Of a stretch of 64,000 bases of DNA, positions 1 through 9,016 are shown one piece after another (within the stretch, counting starts at the first letter, position 1; each line of letters opens with the position of its first letter). Origin of the DNA: Antarcticirhabdus aurantiaca (lineage in GTDB: Bacteria > Pseudomonadota > Alphaproteobacteria > Rhizobiales > Rhizobiaceae); contig NZ_VTOM01000001.1 in NCBI RefSeq assembly GCF_009765365.1, positions 62,001 through 126,000 of the forward strand, written 5' to 3'. The notes under the pieces were generated by a model. The model saw only the letters and a program-made list of their open reading frames with translations, was not told where the DNA came from and searched no databases. A program made the translations under genes and the position numbers.

Positions 1-806
1 GCGCAGGTGAAGGTCGGCCGGGCGCCCATCGCGACATAGGCGTCGGCGAGCCGCGCGGCCGGGGCGCCGAAGTCCGCGGGCACGCCCTGGGCGCGCCAGT
101 TCTCGTAGTCGACGGAGATGGCGTTCATCGTGGTCGGCACGACGACGCGCGCGCCCTTGGCCTCCATCGCCTCCGCGAAGACGAGGTTGGCGGGGCTCGC
201 ATAGATGCAGCCGTCGATATGGGCGCGCGTCACGTCGGTGAGCCGCGCCGCGCCCTGCTGGCGCGCCATGGCGACGAGGATGCGCATGGCCTGCGCCGCG
301 GCCTCGCCCTTGGCGCCCGCGAGAAGGGCGCGGTCGTTGTCGCTCAGCGCGAGCGCGGCCTCGAGGGCGGGCGCGATCGGGATGGTCAGGTCGCCGGCCC
401 GGATCGCCTCCGCCGTGATCCGCGCCGAGCCGGCTGCCGCCAGCGCCGCGAAGCCGGGCTCGGGCAGGCGCAGGACCGGAAGCTCGCGGTCGAACATCTC
501 GGCGGCGACGAGCGCGCCGAGCGTCGCGACGTCCTCCGGCCCGGAGAAGACGAGCGCTGCCGGCGCGCGCCCCGCCAGCGCCAGTTCCAGGAGGACGCCC
601 GATCCCGTGCAGGAGCCGCGCGTCGAGGAGACGACGACGATCGCGCCCGCGAGGTCGGCGCCGGCCTGCGGGTGGCGCGCGTCGATGACGCGGCCGGTCG
701 CCGGATCGACGCCGCCCCAGAAGCTCAGGGGCTCGGAGAGGGCGACGACGGGGCCCTGAGCGACGCCGGCGAGGATCGACAGGGCCTGGCCGAGGTCGCC
801 GCTCAT
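1..806 (-). CDS. Aconitase X (AcnX), probable cis-3-hydroxy-L-proline dehydratase, partial
   Basis: The gene begins at the ATG at 806 and runs off the left edge, so only 268 residues are visible. The N-terminal part is the swivel-like small domain of aconitase X (DUF126), with the motif [11 protein letters not shown] at residues 61-71. The start of the large catalytic domain (DUF521) follows from about residue 150 in the same reading frame, so this is the fused single-chain type. Characterised AcnX proteins dehydrate cis-3-hydroxy-L-proline to pyrroline-2-carboxylate. The start overlaps the stop of the upstream 4-hydroxyproline epimerase gene by four bases (ATGA), so the two are co-transcribed. 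Racemase, oxidase, reductase and deaminase neighbours support a hydroxyproline role. Most catalytic and iron-sulfur residues lie outside the window and could not be checked. Confidence 0.82.
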   Translation of the reverse strand, partial: MSGDLGQALSILAGVAQGPVVALSEPLSFWGGVDPATGRVIDARHPQAGADLAGAIVVVSSTRGSCTGSGVLLELALAGRAPAALVFSGPEDVATLGALVAAEMFDRELPVLRLPEPGFAALAAAGSARITAEAIRAGDLTIPIAPALEAALALSDNDRALLAGAKGEAAAQAMRILVAMARQQGAARLTDVTRAHIDGCIYASPANLVFAEAMEAKGARVVVPTTMNAISVDYENWRAQGVPADFGAPAARLADAYVAMGARPTFTC

Positions 807-1804
807 GTCACGACGAAGCCGTGGGCGAAGGGATCGCGGTCGTCGATGAAGATGGTGTTGATGCCCGTCTGGCGCGCCCAGCCGGCGATCGAGGGCACGA
901 TGGCCGGCTTGTTGCCGACGAGGGCCTCGGCCTCGACGCGGCCGCGGAAGAGCGAGCCGATGATCGATTCGTGGACGAACTCGTCGCCGACCTTGAGCTT
1001 GCCCTTGGCGGCGAGCTGGGCCATGCGCGCCGAGGTGCCGGTGCCGCAAGGCGAGCGGTCGATCGCCTTGTCGCCGTAGAAGACGGCGTTGCGGGCGTGC
1101 GCCTCCGGGTGGCGCGCGGCGCCGGTCCACTGGATGTGGCTGAGGCCCCGGATCTCCGGATGCTCGGGATGAACGAACTCGTACTTCTCGTTCAGCGCCC
1201 GGCGGAGCTTCGGCGAGAAGCCGATCAGCTCACCGGCGGTGAAGTCGGCTATGTCGCGGAAGTTCGCCTGGCTCTCGACGATGGCGTAGAAGTTGCCGCC
1301 ATAGGCGACGTCTACGACGATCTCGCCGAGGCCCTCGACTTCCGCCGTCAGCCCTTCCGAATGAAGGAAGCCGGGCACGTTGGTCAGGCGCACCTCCTCC
1401 ACGAAGCGGCCTTCCTGGCGATAGGTGATGTCGACCTTGCCGGCCGGCGCGTCGATGGACAGGCGGCCCGGCTCGCGCGGGGTGACGAGGCCGTTCTCGA
1501 TCGCCATGGTGATCGTGCCGATCGTGCCGTGGCCGCACATGGGCAGGCAGCCGCTCGTCTCGATGAAGAGCACGGCGACGTCGCAGTCGGGGCGGGTCGG
1601 CGGGTAGAGGATCGAGCCCGACATCATGTCGTGGCCGCGCGGCTCGAACATCAGGCCGGTGCGGATCCAGTCGAACTCGCGCAGGAAGTGCGCGCGCTTC
1701 TCTAGCATGTTGGCGCCTTCGAGGCGTGGGCCGCCCCCTGAGACGAGGCGGACCGGATTGCCGCAGGTGTGGCCGTCGAGGCAGGAGAAGGTGTGGTTGG
1801 CCAT
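803..1804 (-). CDS. 4-hydroxyproline 2-epimerase (proline racemase family)
   Basis: A 333-residue member of the proline racemase family. The two acid/base cysteines are present: Cys90 in MCGHGTIG and Cys253 in [13 protein letters not shown] Cys/Cys pair is what proline racemases and 4-hydroxyproline epimerases use to invert C2. The likely reaction is trans-4-hydroxy-L-proline to cis-4-hydroxy-D-proline, the first step of the bacterial pathway. The ATG at 1804 was chosen because the protein then starts with the family-like [19 protein letters not shown]; an upstream in-frame extension to 2020 is compositionally a shadow of the next gene. It lies 14 bases after the D-amino-acid dehydrogenase gene that would use its product, and overlaps acnX by four bases. 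Proline racemase activity cannot be excluded from sequence. Confidence 0.87.
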   Translation of the reverse strand: MANHTFSCLDGHTCGNPVRLVSGGGPRLEGANMLEKRAHFLREFDWIRTGLMFEPRGHDMMSGSILYPPTRPDCDVAVLFIETSGCLPMCGHGTIGTITMAIENGLVTPREPGRLSIDAPAGKVDITYRQEGRFVEEVRLTNVPGFLHSEGLTAEVEGLGEIVVDVAYGGNFYAIVESQANFRDIADFTAGELIGFSPKLRRALNEKYEFVHPEHPEIRGLSHIQWTGAARHPEAHARNAVFYGDKAIDRSPCGTGTSARMAQLAAKGKLKVGDEFVHESIIGSLFRGRVEAEALVGNKPAIVPSIAGWARQTGINTIFIDDRDPFAHGFVVT

Positions 1805-1818
1805 GGGGTCGGCTCCGG

Positions 1819-3072
1819 TCAGAAGCGTTGGGGCGAGAAGGGCGCGAGGTCGATCGCGGGACAGGCGCCCGCGACGAGCTCGGAAACGAGCCGGGCGGTG
1901 CCGGCCGACTGGGTGAGGCCGAGATGGCCGTGGCCGAAGGCGTAGACCACGCGGCGCGTGGCGCGGGCCGGGCCGATGGCGGGAAGCGAGTCGGGCAGCG
2001 AGGGGCGGAAGCCCATCCACTGCTTGCCGCCGTCCGTCTTCAGCCCCGGCAGGAAGCCGGCGGCCTTCCGCAGCATGGCCTCGGATCGCTTGAAGTTCGG
2101 CGCGAGGTCGAGACCGCCGAGCTCCACCGCCCCGCCGACGCGGATGCCGGAGGTGAGGCGCGTGACGACGAAGCCGTGGCCGCCGAAGGTGACCTGCGTG
2201 CGCAGGTCGAAGGCACCCGCCGGCAGCGTCGTGTTGTAGCCGCGCTCGGTCTCAAGCGGAATGCGCTCGCCGAGCGTCGCGGCGAGCCTATGCGAATGGG
2301 CGCCGGCCGCGACGACGACGTGGGCCGCCTCGCGCGGCCCGGCAGCGGTGTCGATCGCGACGCCGGTATCCTTCGCTCGCAAAGCCGTCACCTCGGCTTG
2401 CTCGATCGTCCCGCCCTTGGCGCGGAAGCGCTCGGCCAGCGCCAGGACGTAGTCCTTGGGGTCGGCGATCGAGAACCAGCCGGGGGTGAAGGTGCCGTGG
2501 GTGAACCGGGGCGAGAGGCCGGGCTGGATCTCGGCCATCTCGTCCGGCCCCATGTGGCGGAACTCGATGCCGTGGCGCTCGCGCGCCGCCCAGCCGGGCA
2601 GCGAGCCGACGAACTCCGCCTCGCCCTCGTAGACCTGGAGGTTACCCTCGCGCCGGAGCATGCCGGCAGTGCCGGTGGCGGCGAGGAAGCCGTCGAGCTC
2701 GGCCTTGGAGAGGTCCATCAGCGCGGTCTGCGCCGCCGTCGAGGCCGCAACGCGGCTGGGATGGCAGGCCCGCCAGAACCGCCACATCCAGGGCGCGATG
2801 CGGTGCGCGTAGGCCGGCGGCAGGCTGAGCGGCCCGAGCGGGTCGAGGAGCCAGCGCGGCGCCTTCCTGAGGATGCCGGGCGAGGCGAGCGGCAGGATGT
2901 CGGTGAAGGCGAAGGCGCCTGCATTGCCCGCCGAGGCGCCGGCCGCCGGCCCTTCGCGGTCGAGGACGACGACGCTTAAGCCCCGCGCCTGGAGCGCGAG
3001 CGCCGCGGAAAGGCCGACGACGCCCGCCCCGATCACCGCCACGTCCGGGCGGTTCTGCGTGGGTACCGCCAT
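1819..3072 (-). CDS. FAD-dependent D-amino-acid (D-hydroxyproline) dehydrogenase, DadA/DAO family
   Basis: A 417-residue single-chain flavoenzyme. The N-terminus has the dinucleotide-binding fold VAVIGAGVVGLSAALAL at about residues 14-30, and the C-terminal DAO fold ends in the usual second FAD contact (FGHGHLGLTQSAG). DadA-like enzymes oxidise D-amino acids and pass electrons to the respiratory chain. Here the gene sits between the epimerase and an amino acid ABC transporter, so the expected substrate is cis-4-hydroxy-D-proline, giving pyrroline-4-hydroxy-2-carboxylate. The start lies one base after the stop of the ATPase gene. This is the one-subunit version, not the multi-subunit D-hydroxyproline dehydrogenase found in some pseudomonads. 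A general D-amino acid dehydrogenase is the main alternative. Confidence 0.85.
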   Translation of the reverse strand: MAVPTQNRPDVAVIGAGVVGLSAALALQARGLSVVVLDREGPAAGASAGNAGAFAFTDILPLASPGILRKAPRWLLDPLGPLSLPPAYAHRIAPWMWRFWRACHPSRVAASTAAQTALMDLSKAELDGFLAATGTAGMLRREGNLQVYEGEAEFVGSLPGWAARERHGIEFRHMGPDEMAEIQPGLSPRFTHGTFTPGWFSIADPKDYVLALAERFRAKGGTIEQAEVTALRAKDTGVAIDTAAGPREAAHVVVAAGAHSHRLAATLGERIPLETERGYNTTLPAGAFDLRTQVTFGGHGFVVTRLTSGIRVGGAVELGGLDLAPNFKRSEAMLRKAAGFLPGLKTDGGKQWMGFRPSLPDSLPAIGPARATRRVVYAFGHGHLGLTQSAGTARLVSELVAGACPAIDLAPFSPQRF

Positions 3073-3073
3073 C

Positions 3074-3796
3074 TCAGTGCGTCGCCGCGAGGAACTTCTG
3101 CGTCTCGGGTCGCTTGGGCGCGTCGAAGAGCTCGGCCGGCGGCGCGATCTCGGCCATGACGCCCTGGTGGAAGAAGGCGACGCGGTCCGAGACCTCGCGG
3201 GCGAACTTCATCTCGTGGGTCACGCAGATCATCGTCATGCCCTCGGATGCGAGCATGCGCAGCGTGTCCAGCACTTCGCCGACCAGCATCGGGTCGAGCG
3301 CCGAGGTCACCTCGTCGAAGAGCATGTATTCCGGCGACATGGCGAGCGCGCGGGCGATCGCCATGCGCTGCTGCTGGCCGCCCGACAGGCGGCTCGGATA
3401 GACCTTGAGCTTGTCGGCGAGCCCGACATGGCCGAGCTGCTTGACCGCGATCTCCTCGGCCTCGCGCTTGGACAGGCCGAGCACCTTGCGGGGCGCCAGC
3501 ATGACGTTCTCGATGACGGTGAGGTGCGGGAAGGCGTTCCACTGCTGGAACACGATGCCGACCTTGCGGCGTAGCTTGTCGAGGTTCGTCGACTTGGCGT
3601 GGACCTCGACGCCGTCGATGCGGATCGAACCCGAATTGATCGGCTCCAGCCCGTTGATGCAGGTGAGGAGCGTCGACTTGCCCGATCCCGAGCCGCCGAT
3701 GATCGAGACGACCTCGCCCTTGTCGACGGTGAGGTCGATGCCCTTGAGGACCTCCAGCGGGCCGAAGGATTTGCGAACGTTCTGGATCTCAATCAT
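3074..3796 (-). CDS. Polar amino acid ABC transporter ATP-binding protein
   Basis: A 240-residue ATPase of the GlnQ/HisP type, the normal full length. Walker A is GGSGSGKST at about residues 34-42, the signature is LSGGQQQRMAIARA, and Walker B with the catalytic acid is MLFDEVTSALD. It powers import with the two permeases and the binding protein directly upstream. Its ATG overlaps the end of the upstream permease gene by eight bases, and its stop is one base from the flavoenzyme start. Transport and catabolism are therefore one transcriptional unit. Substrate is inferred to be hydroxyproline, or a related imino acid or betaine, purely from the surrounding genes. Confidence 0.9.
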   Translation of the reverse strand: MIEIQNVRKSFGPLEVLKGIDLTVDKGEVVSIIGGSGSGKSTLLTCINGLEPINSGSIRIDGVEVHAKSTNLDKLRRKVGIVFQQWNAFPHLTVIENVMLAPRKVLGLSKREAEEIAVKQLGHVGLADKLKVYPSRLSGGQQQRMAIARALAMSPEYMLFDEVTSALDPMLVGEVLDTLRMLASEGMTMICVTHEMKFAREVSDRVAFFHQGVMAEIAPPAELFDAPKRPETQKFLAATH

Positions 3797-4442
3797 GGGG
3801 GGACCAGCGTTTCTCGAGATGACCGCCGAGCCGGGCGATGGGGAAGCTGAGGAGGAAGTAGATCGCCCCGCAGATCATGAGGATGAAGAGCGGCTCCTGG
3901 AGGCGGGTGACGAGGATCTGCGAGGCGCGAAGCAGCTCGATCAGCCCGAGCCAGAGGACGAGCGCCGAATCCTTCATGACGCCGAGCGTCAGGCCGATCC
4001 AGGAGGGGAGGGCGATGCGCAGGCTGAGGGGCGCCACGATCTCGCGCATGTCCTGGCCCCAGGTCATTCCGAGGGACCGCGCCGCCCGTCGCGTGGTCAC
4101 GGGCACGGACTCCATGCTCCCGCGCACGATCTCCGTGCAGTAGGCGGCGGTATAGAGCGAGAGCACGGCGCAGGAGGTGGTGAAGGGCCCCCAGCCGAGC
4201 TTCAGGATCGACTGCAGCGCGTTGCCCAGCACCAGCTGGATGAGGAGCGGCACCGAGCGGAAGATGTCGAGGAGAAAGGTCAGCGGCGCGAACCAGATCG
4301 GTCCGAACTGGAAGCGCAGGACGCCGAACAGGATGCCGAGGATCGTGCCGACCGTGACGGATACGGCGGTGACGGCGAGCGTCATCCCCGCGCCTTGCGC
4401 GAGGAACAGGAGGTCGTTCAGCGTGAGGGCTGTATCGAACAT
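3789..4442 (-). CDS. Polar amino acid ABC transporter permease (HisM-type)
   Basis: A 217-residue inner-membrane permease of the His/Glu/Gln/Arg family. The N-terminus is followed by about five hydrophobic segments. The EAA-like loop that contacts the ATPase is visible around ARSLGMTWGQDMREIVAPLSLRIALP. It is the second of two permease genes and pairs with the one ending at 4456 to make the channel. The 13-base gap upstream and the 8-base overlap with the ATPase gene downstream show tight operon packing. The substrate is assigned by context as hydroxyproline or a related imino acid. Confidence 0.88.
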   Translation of the reverse strand: MFDTALTLNDLLFLAQGAGMTLAVTAVSVTVGTILGILFGVLRFQFGPIWFAPLTFLLDIFRSVPLLIQLVLGNALQSILKLGWGPFTTSCAVLSLYTAAYCTEIVRGSMESVPVTTRRAARSLGMTWGQDMREIVAPLSLRIALPSWIGLTLGVMKDSALVLWLGLIELLRASQILVTRLQEPLFILMICGAIYFLLSFPIARLGGHLEKRWSPHD

Positions 4443-4455
4443 CGGGAGCCCTCGA

Positions 4456-5121
4456 TCAGTAGCGGAACAGGCGGCGGGCGACGAGCCGCGCGCCGAGCGT
4501 CACCGCCTTGGCGATGAGGTAGTAGATCACCGCCGCGATGGCGAAGAATTCGAAGGTGCGGAAGGAGCGCGCGTTCAGCTCCTGCGTGATGCCGGCAAGG
4601 TCGGTGTTCATGCCCACCGTCACGCCCAGCGAGGTCATCAGGATCGCCCAGACCATCTGGTTGGTCATCGGCAGGAAGGCGATGCGCAGCATCTGCGGCA
4701 GGACGATGAGGCGGAAGGCCTGGAGCGAGCCCATGCCGAGCGAGCGGCCGGCCCGCGCCTGCGTTTCGGGGATTGCCTTCAGCGCGCCGCGGAAGTTCTC
4801 GGCGAGATAGCCGGCATTGTTGAAGGCGATGCCGGCGAGCAGCGCCGCGAAGGGGCTGAGGTGGATGCCGAAATTGCCGAGGCCGAAATGGGCCATGTAG
4901 ATCTGGAACAGCGCCGGCGTGTTGCGCGCCACCTCCACCCAGGCGACGGCGAAGCCGCGAAGGATGCGGCTGTCGGAGCGGCGGAAGAGAGTCAGCATGA
5001 TGGCGAGGGCGAGCCCGATCACCATGGACAGGATGGCGACCTGCAGCGTGACGAGAGCCCCGTCCAGCATCTGCGGCAGCGCTTGCAGCGCCTGGTTCCA
5101 GCGGAAGGTGTAGCCGAACAT
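4456..5121 (-). CDS. Polar amino acid ABC transporter permease (HisQ-type)
   Basis: A 221-residue integral membrane protein of the same family as the next gene and of similar length. The conserved ATPase-contact loop (ARAGRSLGMGSLQAFRLIVLPQMLRIAFLP) is present near residues 125-155. It forms the heterodimeric channel with the 3789-4442 product. It lies 72 bases after the binding-protein gene, a common spacing where a processing site reduces permease expression relative to the binding protein. No defects were seen. Confidence 0.88.
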   Translation of the reverse strand: MFGYTFRWNQALQALPQMLDGALVTLQVAILSMVIGLALAIMLTLFRRSDSRILRGFAVAWVEVARNTPALFQIYMAHFGLGNFGIHLSPFAALLAGIAFNNAGYLAENFRGALKAIPETQARAGRSLGMGSLQAFRLIVLPQMLRIAFLPMTNQMVWAILMTSLGVTVGMNTDLAGITQELNARSFRTFEFFAIAAVIYYLIAKAVTLGARLVARRLFRY

Positions 5122-5193
5122 TCGCTCTCGCCCGTGAAGAAGAGGGCGGCGCGCGACGGGGTTCGCCGCGCGCCGCCCGGACCGTTGCGAAGC

Positions 5194-6000
5194 TTAGCGG
5201 TAGACGCCGGGAACCGTCAGGTTCGGGGCTTCGCCGCCCACCCACGTCTCGTAGAGCTCGGCGTAGCGGCCCGTGCGGACCTGCTGGTTGATGAAGAGGT
5301 TGAGGTAGTTGATCAGCCCGTACTCTTCGCGGTTGGTGAAGAGCGCGACGTAGTCGGTGTCGAAGGGCGCCTTGCCGACGACCGCTATGTTCGGGTAGCT
5401 GCCCGTCTTCACGTTGGCCTGCGCGACGGTCGAGGTCGAGACGGTGGCGTCGAGCTGGCCCTGGCTCAGCGCCAGGAAGACGTCGGCCTGCGTCTGGTAG
5501 GGCCGGAAGGTGCCCTCGCCCCAGGCCTTGACCTGCTCCTCGAGGGCGATCGCCTCGTAGGTGCCGGCGGTGGCGCCGACGGTCTTGCCTTTCATGGTCT
5601 CGAAGGAGGTGACGCCCGAATTGGTGTTGGCCGTCACCGCCATCTCGAAGGCGAAGTAGGGGATGGTCATGCCGACCGTCTTGGCGCGCTCCAGCGTGTC
5701 GGAGGTCGAGGCGACGCCGACGTCGACGCGGCCCGACATCAGCGCCGGAATGCGCTCGGGGAAGGGCGTCTCGACGATCTCGGCGGTGACGCCCAGCGCC
5801 TTGGCGAGGTCGTTGCAGTAGTCGACGTCGAAGCCGACCGGGTTGTTCTGCGCGTCGCGCGAGCCCATCGGCGGGAAGTCGAGAACGACGGCGCAGCGCA
5901 GCGTGCCCGACCCGATGATGTCGTCGAGCTTGTCGGCCTTGGCCGGAACGGCGAGCGCTGCCGCGGCCATGAGGCCGATCGTGATGGCCTTGATCTTCAT
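5194..6000 (-). CDS. Amino acid ABC transporter periplasmic substrate-binding protein
   Basis: A 268-residue solute-binding protein of the SBP_bac_3 family. The ATG at 6000 gives a clean secretory signal peptide of about 22 residues ending in PAKA. The mature part begins with the typical SGTLRCAVVLDFPPMG segment, and GFDVDYCNDLAKALG matches the family signature. It captures substrate in the periplasm for the two permeases and ATPase downstream. It is the first gene of the minus-strand operon, and 179 bases separate it from a divergent reductase gene. The ORF is open upstream to 6153, but that extension lacks signal-peptide character. The substrate is inferred from the surrounding hydroxyproline genes. 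Confidence 0.88.
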   Translation of the reverse strand: MKIKAITIGLMAAAALAVPAKADKLDDIIGSGTLRCAVVLDFPPMGSRDAQNNPVGFDVDYCNDLAKALGVTAEIVETPFPERIPALMSGRVDVGVASTSDTLERAKTVGMTIPYFAFEMAVTANTNSGVTSFETMKGKTVGATAGTYEAIALEEQVKAWGEGTFRPYQTQADVFLALSQGQLDATVSTSTVAQANVKTGSYPNIAVVGKAPFDTDYVALFTNREEYGLINYLNLFINQQVRTGRYAELYETWVGGEAPNLTVPGVYR

Positions 6001-6179
6001 AGTGGAAACTCCCCCGGGATGATTCGGCACCGAGTCCCCTGCGACGCGGCGGCCATGCCTGATCAAACAAAAAATACAATTAGTGTGCAAGAGTGTTGAC
6101 GCCGATTCCGCTCCTCGCCCACCATTCGCGACGGCGCGTCGCGCCCATTTCATATCCTGCCTGCCCGGAGCCGAAGACG
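6001..6179. promoter_or_regulatory. Divergent promoter region of the hydroxyproline locus
   Basis: This 179-base interval lies between the start of the ABC binding-protein gene (minus) and the reductase gene (plus). It must carry promoters for both directions. It includes an unusually A/T-rich core at about 6063-6095 compared with its surroundings, the kind of stretch expected at promoters. No single pair of -35/-10 hexamers or perfect operator was convincing by eye. Confidence 0.5.
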
Positions 6180-7217
6180 ATGAACGACACGACCCGCCTC
6201 ACGATCGAGGACCTCTACGCCCGCGTCGTGGCGATCCTGACCAAGGCCGGGCTCAACGCCGTGCAGGCCGGAGCGCTCGGTTCCGTGATCGTCGCGGGCG
6301 AGCGAGACGGGGCGAAGTCCCACGGCATCTACCGTATCGAAGGCGTCATGCGCACGGTCAAGGCGGGCAAGGTGGTGCCGGACGCCGTCCCGGAGTTCGG
6401 CGTCGACGACGGCACGGCGATCCTACGCGTCGATGCGCGCGGCGGCTTCGCCAATCCCGCCTTCGAGCTCGGCCTGCCGCACCTCGCCGAGCGCGCTCGC
6501 AAGCTCGGCCTCGCCGCCCTCGTGATCAACGACTGCACGCATTTCGCCGCCCTCTGGCCGGAAGTCGAGGCGATCGCGGGACACGGGCTGGCGGGGCTCG
6601 CCATGTGCCCGAGCTACGCTTCCGTTGCGCCGACGGGCGGCACGCGCCCGCTTCTCGGCACGAACCCGCTCGCCTTCGCCTGGCCGCGGACGGACGGCAC
6701 CCCTTACGTCTTCGACTTCGCGACCTCGGTCGCCGCCCGCGGCGAGATCGAGCTGAAGCGCCGCGCCGGCGAGCCCTTGCCCGAAGGCTGGGCGATCGAC
6801 CCGCAGGGCCAGCCGACCACGGACCCGGAAGCGGCGCTCGCCGGTGCCATGCTGTCCTTCGGCGGACACAAGGGCTCGGCCATCGGCACGATGATCGAGC
6901 TCCTCGCCGGCATCATGATCGGTGACCTGACGAGCCCGGAATCGCTGGAGCAGCTCGGCACGACGACGCTCGCGCCGGCCCATGGCGAGCTGATCCTCGC
7001 CTTTTCGCCGGAAGCCTTCGCGAAGGGGCGGCCGCGCGATCCCTTCGCCCGCGCCGAGGTTCTGTTCGAGGCGATCCTCGGCCAGGGCGCGCGGCTGCCA
7101 TCCCAGCGGCGCTTCGCCGCGCGCGAGCGCTCGCGCTCCGAGGGCATCGTTCTGAGCGCGGCCGAGACCGCGCTCCTCGATCGACTCCTGGAGCGCGGCC
7201 TCGACGCGGTTTCCTGA
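6180..7217 (+). CDS. Malate/L-lactate dehydrogenase family protein, probable pyrroline-2-carboxylate reductase
   Basis: A 345-residue member of the Ldh2/YlbC/DpkA family, which uses NAD(P)H and a fold unrelated to classical lactate dehydrogenase. The conserved segment GAKSHGIYRIEGVMRTVKAGKV holds the family active-site His at about residue 45. GGHKGSAIGTMIELLAG near residue 225 is the conserved cofactor-side motif. Characterised relatives reduce pyrroline-2-carboxylate and piperideine-2-carboxylate. That fits the product expected from the two hydroxyproline dehydratase candidates of the locus, giving L-proline. The ATG at 6180 begins MNDTTRLTIEDLYARV, as usual; an upstream in-frame ATG at 6093 adds unsupported residues. 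It ends five bases from the convergent dapA-like gene. Ureidoglycolate or sulfolactate dehydrogenase activity is less likely here. Confidence 0.83.
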   Translation: MNDTTRLTIEDLYARVVAILTKAGLNAVQAGALGSVIVAGERDGAKSHGIYRIEGVMRTVKAGKVVPDAVPEFGVDDGTAILRVDARGGFANPAFELGLPHLAERARKLGLAALVINDCTHFAALWPEVEAIAGHGLAGLAMCPSYASVAPTGGTRPLLGTNPLAFAWPRTDGTPYVFDFATSVAARGEIELKRRAGEPLPEGWAIDPQGQPTTDPEAALAGAMLSFGGHKGSAIGTMIELLAGIMIGDLTSPESLEQLGTTTLAPAHGELILAFSPEAFAKGRPRDPFARAEVLFEAILGQGARLPSQRRFAARERSRSEGIVLSAAETALLDRLLERGLDAVS

Positions 7218-7222
7218 TCGGC

Positions 7223-8194
7223 TCAGGCGGCCGCGGCGCGCTGCGGCGCGCCGAGGCCCTCGGCCCGGCTCCAGCTGGCGTACCAGGCTTCGAAGAGCTT
7301 GAGCTGCGCCTCGACGTAGCCGCGCTGGCTCTCCGACAGGGCGTCGGTCTCGTTGAAGTGGAGCGCGTACTCGGCGTTCCCCTTCAGCACCATCATGTGC
7401 TTGTAGAAGAGGACGAGGTCCGGCCCCTCGTCGAAGGAAGACAGGACGGCGAGCGCCGATTCCAGCTCCAGCGCGCGGCGGCGGGCCACCGCGTCGCCGT
7501 TCGCCGCCGCCTTCGACAGATCGCAGAGCTGGATGACCTCGCGCGGCAGAACGTTGCCGATGCCGGTGATCGCGCCCGTCGCGCCGCAGTTGACGAAGCC
7601 GTGGAAGACGGCGGTGTCGACGCCGACCATCAGGGACACGCCGTCGTCGCGGCTGGTGATGTTCTCGGCGGCGTAGCGAAGGTCGGACGGGCCGCCGAAC
7701 TCCTTGAAGCCGACGAGGTTCGGGTGCTCGGCGCGCAGGGCGAAGAACAGGTCCGCGCGGGTCGCGAAGCCGTAATAGGGGCTGTTGTAGATCACCGCCG
7801 GCAGCTCCGGGGCGGCCGACAGGATCGCCTTGAAGTGCGCGGCCTGCGCGGCGGGCGAGGGGCCGCGCGAGAGCACCCGCGGGATCACCATCAGGCCCTT
7901 GGCGCCGACGGACTGGGCATGGGCGGCGTGCGCCGCGGCCGAGGCCGTATTCACCGCGCCGGTTCCCACGATCACCGGCACGCCGGCCTCTGCGAGACGG
8001 GCGACGCCTTCCATGCGCTGCGCGTCGGTGAGGAGCGGCCAGTCGCCCATCGAGCCGCAATAGACCACGGCCGACATGCCGGCCGCGATCAGCTCGCGGC
8101 CCTTGGCGACGAGCGCGTCGAAGTCGGGCGTGCGGTCCGCGCGGCAGGGGGTCATCAGCGCCGGAATGACGCCGGAAAAAATCTCAGCTTTCAT
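7223..8194 (-). CDS. DapA-family lyase, probable pyrroline-4-hydroxy-2-carboxylate deaminase
   Basis: A 323-residue class I aldolase-fold protein of the dihydrodipicolinate synthase family. The Schiff-base Lys164 lies in VGFKEFGG and the proton-relay Tyr136 in YNSPYYG. The usual GTTGE loop is changed to GSMGDW (residues 47-52), so it is not a lysine-biosynthetic DapA. In hydroxyproline pathways a member of this family deaminates pyrroline-4-hydroxy-2-carboxylate to alpha-ketoglutarate semialdehyde, the step after the flavoenzyme. It is downstream of and parallel to the GntR regulator gene, with a palindromic site between them. The semialdehyde dehydrogenase that should follow is not in the window. 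Confidence 0.85.
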   Translation of the reverse strand: MKAEIFSGVIPALMTPCRADRTPDFDALVAKGRELIAAGMSAVVYCGSMGDWPLLTDAQRMEGVARLAEAGVPVIVGTGAVNTASAAAHAAHAQSVGAKGLMVIPRVLSRGPSPAAQAAHFKAILSAAPELPAVIYNSPYYGFATRADLFFALRAEHPNLVGFKEFGGPSDLRYAAENITSRDDGVSLMVGVDTAVFHGFVNCGATGAITGIGNVLPREVIQLCDLSKAAANGDAVARRRALELESALAVLSSFDEGPDLVLFYKHMMVLKGNAEYALHFNETDALSESQRGYVEAQLKLFEAWYASWSRAEGLGAPQRAAAA

Positions 8195-8285
8195 CGCGAT
8201 TCCTCGTCGATCGTCGAAACGGGCCGCGGGGGCACGAAGCCGCGCCGGAGCCGGACGAGGCGCACTATCTCCTATTGCATTATGT

Positions 8286-8295
8286 TTGTCGACAA
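8286..8295. promoter_or_regulatory. Candidate GntR operator (TTGTCGACAA)
   Basis: A perfect 10-bp palindrome, TTGTCGACAA, sits in an A/T-richer patch between the gntR stop and the start of the dapA-like gene, 92 bases upstream of the latter. FCD-type GntR regulators bind short palindromes with TTGT/ACAA half-sites, so this is a reasonable operator for the adjacent regulator. Binding is inferred, not shown. Confidence 0.45.
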
Positions 8296-8311
8296 GATTT
8301 CTGAGCGATGG

Positions 8312-9016
8312 TCACAGCTCCATGTCGAGACGTCCGCCGCGCAGAAACAAGGACTGGACCTTGTGGGCGATCTGCTCGCCATGGGCCTTGGCCAGGGCAT
8401 CGGCGGCGGCAACGTCGCGCCGCTCGATCGCGGCGATCATCGCCTCGTGCTCGTCCACGAACTCCCGGGGCAGGCGGTCCTCGTAGGCGTTGTAGTAGAT
8501 GCGCAGGATCCGCCGGCCCTGGTCGAGGAGGCGGTTGAAGAAGGCAAGGAAATGCGGATTGCGCCCGGCCTCGGCGATCGCCGTGTGAAAGGCGGCGTTG
8601 GTGTCGATCATCGCCAGCGCGTCCTGCGCGGCGACGGCCTCGGCGAACTGGAACTGCGCCGCGCGGATCGGCTCGAGGTCGGCCGGCCGGTGGTGCTCGG
8701 CGGCGAGGCGCGTCGTCACGCGGTACATCAGCACCAGCGCATCGAAGTAGGTGTGGAGGTTCAGGTAGTCGATGTTCGACACCATGGTCGAACGGTTGGG
8801 CAGCGTGTTGACGAGCCCTTCGCCGGCGAGGCGCACCAGCGCCTCGCGGATGGGGGTGCGCGACACGCCGAAGCGCTCGGCGAGCTGCACCTCGTCGATC
8901 GCGCTGCCGGGCGGCAGGACGAGGTCGAGGATCTCGTCGCGTAAGGAGTCGTAGACCATCCGCGCGCCCGAGCCGCGCTTGCGCTCCGTCGGGGCGGGCC
9001 CCGGCTCCTCGGTCAT
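8312..9016 (-). CDS. GntR-family transcriptional regulator (FCD domain)
   Basis: A 234-residue regulator. The winged helix-turn-helix covers about residues 20-85, with the canonical VQLAERFGVSRTPIREALVRLAGEGLV recognition region. An all-helical FCD ligand domain follows. FCD regulators normally sense small carboxylates, often metabolites of the neighbouring pathway, and release DNA on binding. It lies within the hydroxyproline locus and just upstream of the deaminase gene, so it is the likely local regulator. The first residues are low-complexity and charged. A candidate operator palindrome is found just downstream at 8286-8295. Confidence 0.88.
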   Translation of the reverse strand: MTEEPGPAPTERKRGSGARMVYDSLRDEILDLVLPPGSAIDEVQLAERFGVSRTPIREALVRLAGEGLVNTLPNRSTMVSNIDYLNLHTYFDALVLMYRVTTRLAAEHHRPADLEPIRAAQFQFAEAVAAQDALAMIDTNAAFHTAIAEAGRNPHFLAFFNRLLDQGRRILRIYYNAYEDRLPREFVDEHEAMIAAIERRDVAAADALAKAHGEQIAHKVQSLFLRGGRLDMEL

